Shown piece after piece: positions 11,905 through 19,349 of a DNA stretch of 64,000 nucleotides (within the stretch, counting starts at the first letter, position 1; each line of letters opens with the position of its first letter). The stretch is taken from positions 60,995,408 to 61,059,407 of the forward strand of contig OZ038378.1 of the NCBI GenBank assembly GCA_964036045.1, written 5' to 3'. Below the pieces are notes generated by a model. It ran no database searches. It was not told where the DNA came from and saw nothing but the letters and a program-made list of their open reading frames with translations. The translations under genes were made by a program, and so were the position numbers. The DNA is from Eutreptiella sp. 'Long Island Sound 2002'. Taxonomy: Eukaryota; Euglenozoa; Euglenophyceae; Eutreptiales; Eutreptiaceae.

Positions 11905-12253
11905 ATCCCCTTCGATGATGTGTCAGCCATGTGGGAACAATCTGTCCAGGGCCTACTGTTGTAGGCCCTATTTTGTTGGATGGAGCCAGGCATCTCCCCA
12001 TACTCCAACGGATCTGCATGTTTGCCAAACTTGCCAAAGACCACTGCAATCAGCCCTACTGCACCCTTGTGCTGCACAACATACGCCAGCCCCTACCTTG
12101 ACAGCTTGTCTGGGTCATTGCGCAGATTCCGGCCCCAAGGTTTCTTTTTCATTATGCCTTGCTGGGCGCAGTACTGTCCAATGTGGAGGACTGCATTTGA
12201 GTTGGGTGATGCAGAATTCCCACTGTCAGCCAAAAAAAAAACTGAGAAGGGGC
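11905..12253 (+). repeat. Second long module closed by CCCCTTC / GAAGGGG
   Basis: CATCCCCTTCGATGATG at about 11,905 and ACTGAGAAGGGGCT at about 12,240 repeat the end words of the hairpin modules, here about 330 nt apart. The enclosed DNA shows no protein frame I would support. Confidence 0.35.
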
Positions 12254-12360
12254 TCTGCTATGTGGGTACTGGTGGTCCATTGATTTAATGTGGTTGTGAT
12301 TTCATGGTATGTTTTGGTTTTATCGCACTTGATTTTATGTTATTTGGCGGATCATGCACA

Positions 12361-12465
12361 ACACCCTTGAGGTGTTTAGTACGTCCGTGGCCTAGGCCAT
12401 GGCGCCTATGACCATAGACCCCTTCAATGATGAACATGCTGCCCACTACTGAGAAGGGGTCCCAT
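12361..12465 (+). repeat. Hairpin module, copy 3
   Basis: It keeps ACACCCTTGAGGTGTTT, a GGCCTAGGC hairpin with partial pairing changes, and the 41-nt stem-loop at 12,419-12,459 with CCCCTTC, ATGATGA, a 15-nt spacer, CTGA and GAAGGGG all intact. Confidence 0.6.
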
Positions 12466-12705
12466 GTCACATTATCCGGGTACCTATGTCCCTTCAACGC
12501 TTATCTGTTCCTTGTTGTGCATGTCTCTCTCGACACAAAGGGAAATGCGTGTATTGCCTAGGAGACAAGTGTGCGCTGAGCCTCTTCTACACATAGGGCA
12601 CTCTTTTGTTATCGACCCTTGACCCTTGAGGCGAGGAAGCGCGTCTAGGGTCTAGACCGTTGCGTCTCTGACCCAGACATTTGAGTTGGGCCTGCCCCAG
12701 CACCC

Positions 12706-13701
12706 ATGCGTTCATCCCCCACCCACTGCGGGCTGCACTTTGCCATGTCGTCTAGCCCCCTTAGCGTGGCCTCTTCCGCCCCCTCCAGCCCTTCGTTCCC
12801 GGAATGCGGTTGGGGGGATCTGCTTGAGCTCTTGCGGTTTGGAGACCAACCCCCATCGCCACCGTGGGACTTCGATGCTGAGAAGTGTCTCAGCGAACTG
12901 GCCTCCCCCCAGCCTCCATTGCCAACACCGCCTCCCTCTCCCCCTTCACCCCGCCGTGCACCAACAACCTCGCCGACGCCCGTAAGTCCTCCACGCAGAC
13001 CCCACATTAGCCCAACCCCATACCTGGTAGCCCTGGAAGCCGTGGAGGAGGCCCTGATCTGCACTGCCGTGCCACCGCCATCCCCCCCGCAACCCCCCAA
13101 GTACGTACCCAAGGACCCGCCCACCCCCCCAAAGCCCACTGTACACGGGCCCTACAGTGCCAAAACACTGCAGCTCATCCGGGAGAATCACGGGGGTGGC
13201 GTCCAGTACTTCGTAGACGGGGTGCTAAACCGCCGAGCGATGTACCGGTTTGCTGTGCAGCAGCCCAAGAAAAACCCCCTGCGGGTGTGGCAGGAGGGCA
13301 TGCGAATTAGTCGTTCGCATTTCCTCAGCAGGGACGAGGAGCATGCAGCAGTGGTACTTGAAATCCTGTGTGCCACCCCAAAACCCCCCCGCAACCCCAA
13401 GCCAGCCCCGCCACATGTGCCGCGTCGGCCGCTGCCCCCTCCACCAAGTGATCAGGTGACGCTGACCCAGTATAGCAGGCACCGCCGTACCTCAATCCTC
13501 CCACTGGCTCCCGCCCCAAAGCGGCCATGCCCCACCCCGCAGTACGGTTCATTGCTCCAGCGGCGTGCGTCTCAGTCCGCCCCCCCGCAATTTGGGTCAT
13601 TGCTCCCTGCGCAAGCCCCCCTGCAGCGACCCCAAAGCTCGGCGAGACGTTCGAATTTCCAGCTCTTGGGGCAGTGTGTGCCGAGCGTCTCTTACTCGTA
13701 G
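12706..13701 (+). CDS. Pro-rich protein preceding the helicase
   Basis: An open frame of 331 codons from an ATG at 12,706. The N-terminal two-thirds is Pro/Ser/Ala-rich with an acidic patch (WDFDAEKCLSEL). A more globular segment follows (about residues 145-230, including YFVDGVLNRRAMYRFAVQQ), and then a Pro-rich tail with a short internal repeat (QYGSLLQ / QFGSLLP). I do not recognise a family. It ends 13 bp before the first ATG of the helicase frame and uses a different frame, so it is either a separate upstream gene or the N-terminal part of the helicase protein cut off by an indel. The globular part argues that it is genuinely coding. It would be expressed with the helicase from the left part of the element. 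Confidence 0.6.
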   Translation: MRSSPTHCGLHFAMSSSPLSVASSAPSSPSFPECGWGDLLELLRFGDQPPSPPWDFDAEKCLSELASPQPPLPTPPPSPPSPRRAPTTSPTPVSPPRRPHISPTPYLVALEAVEEALICTAVPPPSPPQPPKYVPKDPPTPPKPTVHGPYSAKTLQLIRENHGGGVQYFVDGVLNRRAMYRFAVQQPKKNPLRVWQEGMRISRSHFLSRDEEHAAVVLEILCATPKPPRNPKPAPPHVPRRPLPPPPSDQVTLTQYSRHRRTSILPLAPAPKRPCPTPQYGSLLQRRASQSAPPQFGSLLPAQAPLQRPQSSARRSNFQLLGQCVPSVSYS

Positions 13702-13714
13702 GGCACTCTTCCAA

Positions 13715-15373
13715 ATGGCTCCAAAATGGCTCGCCAAGACCAAGTGTGGTGCAAAGCCGAAGCCGAAGGCAACGGCACCACCACCATCACCATCACCATC
13801 ACCATCGCACGCCCCAGAGGCGCGTGCCTCCGCCCCTGTCCCGGGCCGCGCGCCGGCTGACAAGGGCGCGCCGCACTGTGCCCCCGAAAAGGCGGCGGCA
13901 ACTCAACCGGGCGCCCCAGAGGCGCCACAGTCTGCCCCTGTCCCGGCCCTGGCGCCGGCTGACAGGGGCGCGCCGCACTCTGCCCCGGAAAGGCACCGGC
14001 AACTCAACCGCGTGCCCCAGAGGCGCCGCAGTACGCCCGTGTCCCGGCCCTGGCGCCGGCTGACAGGGGCGCGCCGCACTCTGCCCCCCCAAAGGCAATG
14101 GCACCTCAACCGCGCGCCCCAGAGGCGCTGCACTCCGCCCCTGTCCCGGCCCTGGCGCCGGCTTACAGGGGCGCGCGACCCTCTGCCCCCCCACAGGCAC
14201 CGCCCCAGCCTACCCGGGGGTGTGGATTTCGTCATGATCCCACCGCAACCCTCGGCACAACCACCATCATTGCGCGCCCCTGAGCCGCAGCAATCCGCCC
14301 CTGTCCCGGCCATGGCGCCGGTGGACTCGGGCTTGCCACAGGGTGCCCAACCCTCTGCACCAGCAATGCGTGCCCCCGAGCCGCAGCAATCCGCCCCTGT
14401 CCCGGCCATGGCCCCGGCTGACTCGGGCGCGCCACACGGTACCCAACCCTCTGCACCAGCAATGCGTGCTCAAGAGCCGCAGCAATCCGCCCCTGTCCCG
14501 GCCATGGCGCCGGTCGACTCGGGTACGCCACAAGGAGCTCAACCCTCTTCACAACCACCATGTGCTGCTCAGCCACAGCAGCCAACACTGTTGCCCACTA
14601 CCGCCACGTTGAACAACATGGACTACGGGCCCGATGACAACCGTGTCGAAGGGTTTACGCAACGGTGGCTTGACCGCGACAAGTTCGTGACCAAAGCATC
14701 AGAGGTGTACACGGTCCATGAGATGTCGGCCGCTGAGGTGTGGGCAGACAAGAACGGCACCAAGCGGAGCCTGGCCTTTGAGCGATGGTGGCCCCACGGT
14801 GATGGCAATGGGGATGGGAATGCTCCCCCACCGCCACAATGGGCCTCCCAAATGGAGGTCTGGGGCAACTATGAGCTGTCCGATGGTGACATGGTGCGTG
14901 GCTGGATCTCCAGCAACCACCAATGGGATAAAAACAAGCCGGACTTCGAGGCGAGGGTGCATGGAGATGGCATCTCAGGACAGCGTGTTTGGATCAGCTG
15001 TGCCAAAAAGCCACGCACCAATCTCACGGACACCTATTGGTGTAAGGTTGTCCCCGACACAGGTGCCTTTCAGACCTTGCGTAGGGAGATCCAAAACGGA
15101 GAAGCGTGGCCCAAACTGCTGGCAAACATGCGGGCCGAACCGAGGGACACGCCTCCCCTGTCGACCGAGGACCAGGACATCCTGAAACACCTTGTCAAAC
15201 AGCACGGGCTGAATCCCGGACAGGCGTTGGCTGTGCGGCAGGTGTTGGATGAGTCATGCATCACAGCATTGACTGGTGGTGCTGGCACAGGGAAGTCGGA
15301 GACTTTGGTGGCATGCATCAAGGCCGTGCTATGGCAGCAACCTCCTGGTCGCCCAGAACCCTCTACCTGCTGA
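13715..15373 (+). CDS. Upf1-like SF1 helicase, N-terminal part (to motif I)
   Basis: The start is the ATG at 13,715 (MAPKWLAKTKC). About 300 residues of Pro/Ala-rich repeats follow, including three copies of a 32-residue unit with QQSAPVPAMAP near 14,277-14,565. From about 14,618 a globular region begins with MDYGPDDNR. Near the end are a Q-motif-like LNPGQALAVRQVL and Walker A GGAGTGKSET (about 15,274-15,303), which bind ATP in superfamily 1 helicases. The frame stops at 15,371-15,373; motif Ia and later motifs continue in another frame. Between about 14,000 and 14,220 the frame reads Arg-rich text, while another frame there keeps the Pro/Ala repeat, suggesting two compensating indels. Known Upf1-type helicases unwind RNA or DNA; a role in transposition is inference. 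Confidence 0.75.
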   Translation: MAPKWLAKTKCGAKPKPKATAPPPSPSPSPSHAPEARASAPVPGRAPADKGAPHCAPEKAAATQPGAPEAPQSAPVPALAPADRGAPHSAPERHRQLNRVPQRRRSTPVSRPWRRLTGARRTLPPQRQWHLNRAPQRRCTPPLSRPWRRLTGARDPLPPHRHRPSLPGGVDFVMIPPQPSAQPPSLRAPEPQQSAPVPAMAPVDSGLPQGAQPSAPAMRAPEPQQSAPVPAMAPADSGAPHGTQPSAPAMRAQEPQQSAPVPAMAPVDSGTPQGAQPSSQPPCAAQPQQPTLLPTTATLNNMDYGPDDNRVEGFTQRWLDRDKFVTKASEVYTVHEMSAAEVWADKNGTKRSLAFERWWPHGDGNGDGNAPPPPQWASQMEVWGNYELSDGDMVRGWISSNHQWDKNKPDFEARVHGDGISGQRVWISCAKKPRTNLTDTYWCKVVPDTGAFQTLRREIQNGEAWPKLLANMRAEPRDTPPLSTEDQDILKHLVKQHGLNPGQALAVRQVLDESCITALTGGAGTGKSETLVACIKAVLWQQPPGRPEPSTC

Positions 15374-15389
15374 CCGGAGTACGTGGAAC

Positions 15390-16193
15390 ATGGGCAGGAA
15401 GGGGGGGGGACCTGAGTCAGATACCCCACCCCGCGCATGCGTGTTGGTGACTGCACCCACGAACGCACAAGTCGACATGTTGTTGGCACGCGTTCACGAG
15501 GAGTGTTACAAGGACAGTGTGTTTCGTGAGAAGGTGCTTGGCGCCCACCCAGCCCCTTGGTTGCGCCTCCGAGCCCAACGGGCTACTGCCCCAACAGGTT
15601 TGGCACCCTTCGACCAGGAGGAGATGCAGAAGACCTTGGGCAAGACCCTAGGTTGCAAGCCTACCCTCAAATGTGCCCTCAACTCCTGCCGTGTGCTGTT
15701 TGCCACGGCTGGGACTGTTGCTAACCGGCACAAGATGCTGCTTGGGAAAGGGCAGGAAAAAACCAGGTTCGCGTTCAGCTTCTTGGATGAGGCGTCGAGG
15801 CACAGCATCCCTGTAGGCCTGGACTTGGCCGCCATGGGCAGCCAATGTCTGCTGTGTGGTGACCCGGAGCAGTTGCGGCCCTACAGCCTCGTCCAGCTTT
15901 TGGCAAGTGAGTGTGAGGCTGAAAAGCTTGAGGTAGTCCCCAATAGAGTGGCATGGCCATCGGATGCCACCTTCAGGTACAACAATGTTGTAAGGGACGG
16001 TCTTGGCCCGGAAGTGCATTGGCATGATTCGCATCGGTTTTGCACCACCAGCACCTTGCAATTCTTTTTGTACCGCACGCGCTGCCGGGCCAGTATCCTG
16101 GTACAACAGTACCGAATGACCCAGCCGCTGGCCACGGTCATGCGTGCCTTGTTTACGGGGGGGGGGGGCAGTTGGCCACTACCACTCATCTGA
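15390..16193 (+). CDS. Upf1-like SF1 helicase, central part (motifs Ia to IV)
   Basis: This continues the helicase in a +1-shifted frame. Motif Ia is VLVTAPTNAQVDMLLARV, Walker B is FLDEAS (about 15,781-15,798), motif III is GDPEQLRP (about 15,860-15,883), and the Upf1-type QYRM signature follows at about 16,106. Upf1-like helicases usually have DEAA/DEAG and GDPxQLPP, so these are close variants. The segment begins as shadow sequence; protein-like text starts around 15,390, near a run of Gs at about 15,401. It loses frame at a long G run near 16,158, after which FT continues as VGHYHSSEHPLPDPILNNPI in yet another frame until about 16,330. Confidence 0.75.
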   Translation: MGRKGGGPESDTPPRACVLVTAPTNAQVDMLLARVHEECYKDSVFREKVLGAHPAPWLRLRAQRATAPTGLAPFDQEEMQKTLGKTLGCKPTLKCALNSCRVLFATAGTVANRHKMLLGKGQEKTRFAFSFLDEASRHSIPVGLDLAAMGSQCLLCGDPEQLRPYSLVQLLASECEAEKLEVVPNRVAWPSDATFRYNNVVRDGLGPEVHWHDSHRFCTTSTLQFFLYRTRCRASILVQQYRMTQPLATVMRALFTGGGGSWPLPLI

Positions 16194-16234
16194 GCACCCC
16201 CTCCCCGACCCCATCCTGAACAACCCCATCCGCA

Positions 16235-17029
16235 TTGTGGACCTCGCTGGGTCCACCTGGTGGGGGGAGTTGGAGCAGACTTTTGGGGGCACAGGACCTA
16301 GGTGGAATGTGGCACGACGTAGGGGAAGCATGGGCCACCCTGCGAATGGATCCGGTGTTGCTGAACAAGGGGGGCCTGAGCATGGAGGAGGGTCTGCTGG
16401 TGTGCCATTTTTTGGAGTATGCTGCAAGGAAAGGGACCTACCCAGCACAGTCGGTAGCGGTAGTGACGACTCACTACGCACAGATGGTGTGGCTGAAACA
16501 CTGCGTGGCGTGTGTAGGCCGCAAGTGGCACACCCATCATGTAAACCTCCTCAGAACGGTTGCGACCCTCGATAGGTTCCAGGGGCTGCAAGCCCCAGTG
16601 ATCCTGGCCTCCCTGGTGTCCACGACACCAGGGATCAGGCACGACATCTGGCGGTCAAACACCCTGACCAGCAGGGCGCAGTCGGAGCTGCACCTCTTCG
16701 GGCAGTTTGCACTGCGGACCACCCACCCCACCCCTGGTGTATGGCTCGAGGCACTGCACGCGATGCAGTGGGAAGCAGCCTCTGGGACTGTGAGCGACAC
16801 TCTTGAGCTGGCAGGGGTTCTGAGGGAGGCCGCAACTGTGGAGAAGATTGTGCATGGCACAATCTACCGGTTGGCCTGGGGGGTGGTGGGGCACTGGCTG
16901 TGGAAGCCATGGAGGAGGCACAAGAGGGCACGGGACCCATGGGGGTATTCACCAGGCAGTGCGGATCAGTTGCTTGACTTTGAGCGCATCATGGCCAACA
17001 ATCGGAGGATGAGGTGTCTGTTTCTCTGA
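16235..17029 (+). CDS. Upf1-like SF1 helicase, C-terminal RecA domain
   Basis: This frame carries the second RecA-like domain: a segment with EEGLLVCHFLEYAARKG, then VVTTHYAQMVWLK, motif V TVATLDRFQGLQAPVILASL, and motif VI SNTLTSRAQSELHLFGQ with the arginine expected to contact ATP. These match the AAA_12-type half of Upf1-family helicases in order and spacing. True coding in this frame probably starts near 16,300; the bases before are better read in the neighbouring frame. It ends at a TGA at 17,027-17,029, while the protein seems to continue in the next frame from about 17,008. Confidence 0.75.
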   Translation: MWTSLGPPGGGSWSRLLGAQDLGGMWHDVGEAWATLRMDPVLLNKGGLSMEEGLLVCHFLEYAARKGTYPAQSVAVVTTHYAQMVWLKHCVACVGRKWHTHHVNLLRTVATLDRFQGLQAPVILASLVSTTPGIRHDIWRSNTLTSRAQSELHLFGQFALRTTHPTPGVWLEALHAMQWEAASGTVSDTLELAGVLREAATVEKIVHGTIYRLAWGVVGHWLWKPWRRHKRARDPWGYSPGSADQLLDFERIMANNRRMRCLFL

Positions 17030-17529
17030 GGGATGCACGGGGGAACATTGTGAAACCCCGCCTTCTGGGGGTCATCCTGCCTGACTTCACCGAATGGGCG
17101 CTCCCGTACGTCTTGGTTGAGGACGATGGACAAGGGGACAGGGGAGAGGGGGACTGGGGGGGGCTGGTGAGGGTAACCCACACATCCAAGCTTGACGTGT
17201 GGGAGCAGCGACTCGTCCAGCACCTGGTGGGAAGGCCCCTCTTCTACAAGCAAAAGTACAGCAACAAGGAGACAGTAGGGGCGTACCGCACGATCCACCT
17301 GCCCTTGTGGCAGGACACGTACGCCTGCTTGGATTCCCTGCCGTTCTTGTGTGCGGAATTCCGCACCCCTATTGGTGTGTACGTGGCGTCCCTGCTCCAT
17401 GGTGTGCACCCTTGCCCTGGGGACCTTGGGGTGTGTGCACCAATTCCGGTGCACGAGGAGGGAGCCCCCCAATGTGGGTGGCGCAAGCTGCCCCACGGGG
17501 TGAAAGATTACATTTTGGGCCGCCACTAA
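17008..17529 (+). CDS. Helicase C-terminal extension
   Basis: An open frame without its own ATG that overlaps the end of the previous helicase segment. The translation is protein-like (DEVSVSLRDARGN; LLGVILPDFTEWALPYVLV; HGVKDYILGRH) and ends with TAA at 17,527-17,529. I recognise no domain. It is best read as the C-terminal extension of the helicase, displaced by an indel between about 16,984 and 17,014, where there is no long homopolymer. A separate small gene is less likely because there is no start codon. Confidence 0.5.
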   Translation, partial: DEVSVSLRDARGNIVKPRLLGVILPDFTEWALPYVLVEDDGQGDRGEGDWGGLVRVTHTSKLDVWEQRLVQHLVGRPLFYKQKYSNKETVGAYRTIHLPLWQDTYACLDSLPFLCAEFRTPIGVYVASLLHGVHPCPGDLGVCAPIPVHEEGAPQCGWRKLPHGVKDYILGRH

Positions 17530-17612
17530 CCCTGTATGTAGAAGAACATGCATTGACCCATGGCCTCTGGCCATCCCTGCGGCATCACAACAGTACCAGC
17601 CACAGCACCAGC

Positions 17613-17899
17613 GGGAAAGAGTACACACATGTGATCACCACCAGGTTTGCTGCACTGTGCGTTCATTATGTTTGTCCGCTGCGGTACGAATGTGCCCATG
17701 CCTGACTGCCCAAGATTGAAGGAGGTCTCCAAGGTCTTCAAGGTGGGGATGCCCAAAAAGGAGGTTGAAGACACGCCAACGATAATTGCCGTTCAACAAT
17801 GATACAGGACAATACATGACAATTTGGGGGGTCTACAGCCCCGAAATATTCCACGGAAGGGGTTCCGTCAAATATTTGGGGGGTCTACACCCCCAAAAT
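17613..17899 (+). repeat. 287-bp direct repeat, copy 1
   Basis: It matches 18,073-18,359 with few substitutions, offset by 460 bp. It includes GGGAAAGAGTAC, GATTGAAGGAGGTCTCCAAGG and GATAATTGCCGTTCAACAATG and ends inside about 1.5 units of the 52-bp satellite, so satellite sequence was already present when the duplication happened. Confidence 0.85.
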
Positions 17900-18073
17900 G
17901 GTGGGGTACATCAGGAACAGGCCTATGCATGCCCAGAGCGTGCCTATGGACGCCTCTGTGCCAGCCATGGCGCTGGCACAAGGCGCACCCCCCCCTTCCC
18001 CAACCGCAACACAGAGTGCTTCAATGGTAGGGGACATGAGTACGCATGCCCAGAGCATGCCTAATGAGATGTG
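17900..18073 (+). pseudogene. 174-bp fragment of the element's transposase gene
   Basis: The fragment aligns without gaps to 50,076-50,249, in the N-terminal low-complexity part of the hAT-like transposase ORF, with about four differences. It sits exactly between the two copies of the 287-bp segment. It is too short to encode a functional domain. Confidence 0.9.
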
Positions 18074-18359
18074 GGAAAGAGTACCCACATGTGATCACCA
18101 CTAGGTTTGCTGCACTGTGCGTTCATTATGTTTGTCCGCAATGGTACGAATGTGCCCATGCCTGACTACCCAAGATTGAAGGAGGTCTCCAAGGTCTTCA
18201 GGGTGGGGATGCCCAAAAAGGAGGTTGAAGACACGCCAACGATAATTGCCGTTCAACAATGATACATGACAATACATGACAATTTGGGGGGTGTACACCC
18301 CCAAAATATTTCACGGAAGGGGTTCCGTCAAATATTTGGTGGGTCTACAGCCCCCAAAT
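18073..18359 (+). repeat. 287-bp direct repeat, copy 2
   Basis: The counterpart of 17,613-17,899. Its right part runs directly into the long satellite, so it marks the left border of the array. Confidence 0.85.
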
Positions 18360-19349
18360 AATTGACGGAAGGGGTTGTGTCAAATATTTGGGGGGTGTAC
18401 ACCCCCAAAATATTTCACGGAAGGGGTTCCGTCAAATATTTGGGGGGTGTACAGCCCCCAAATATTTGACGGATGGCGTTCCGTCAAATATTTGGTGGGT
18501 CTACAGCCCCCAAATATTTGACGGATGGCGTTCCGTCAAATATTTGGCGGGTGTACATCCCCCAAATATTTGACAGAAGGGGTTCCGTCAAATATTTGGT
18601 GGGTCTACAGCCCCCAAATATTTGACGGAAGGGGTTCCGTCAAATATTTGGTGGGTCTACAGCCCCCAAATATTTGACGGAAGGGGTTCCGTCAAATATT
18701 TGGTGGGTCTACAGCCCCCAAATATTTGACGGAAGGGGTTCCGTCAAATATTTGGTGGGTCTACAGCCCCCAAACATTTGACGGAAGGGGTTCCGTCAAA
18801 CATTTGGTGGGTCTACAGCCCCCAAATATTTGACGGAAGGTGTTCCGTCAAATATTTGGTGGGTGTACCGCCCCCAAATATTTGATAGAAGGGGTTCCGT
18901 CAAATATTTGGTGGGTCTACAGCCCCCAAATATTTGACGGAAGGGGTTCCGTCAAAGATTTGGGGGGTGTACAGCCCCCAAACATTTGACGGAAGGGGTT
19001 CCGTCAAATATTTGGTTGGTCTACATCCTTCAAATATTTGACGGATGGCGTTCTGTCAAATATTTGGGGGGTGTACAGCCCCCAAATATTTGACGGAAGG
19101 GGTTCCGTCAAATATTTGGTGGGTGTACAGCCCCCAAATATTTGACGGAAGGGGTTCCGTCAAATATTTGGGGGGTGTACAGCCCCCAAATATTTGACGG
19201 ATGGCGTTCCGTCAAATATTTGGTGGGTGTACAGCCCCCAAATATTTGACAGAAGGGGTTCCGTCAAATATTTGGTGGGTCTACAGCCCCCAAATATTTG
19301 ACGGAAGGGGTTCCATCAAATATTTGGGGGGTCTACAGCCCCCAAATAT

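Larger units (their letters stand above)
10238..12705. other. Non-coding left interior of the element
   Basis: No convincing protein frame is present. The stretch is built from diverged repeats: three copies of a hairpin module (10,236-10,345; 11,142-11,250; 12,361-12,465), two longer modules with the same end sequences (10,384-10,631; 11,905-12,253), a pair of CCCGCAGGGACC-containing segments near 10,457 and 11,394, and a decayed piece of the helicase gene (11,582-11,686). Confidence 0.6.
17530..18281. other. Junction zone between helicase gene and satellite
   Basis: No gene. It holds a unique piece (17,530-17,612), the first copy of a 287-bp segment, a 174-bp transposase-gene fragment, and the start of the second copy of the segment. 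Confidence 0.7.

Noticed and set aside
12645-13139. Gly-rich minus-strand frame opposite the Pro-rich ORF
   Set aside because: It is the antisense reading of Pro codons as Gly and is not independent coding.
13781-13812. Engineered His-tag-like CACCAT run
   Set aside because: In the gene frame it reads Pro-Ser repeats and belongs to the Pro-rich region; a decayed copy occurs at 11,620. It is natural low complexity.
13597-14588. Long minus-strand open frames opposite the helicase N-terminus
   Set aside because: They are antisense shadows of the GC-rich Pro/Ala repeat.
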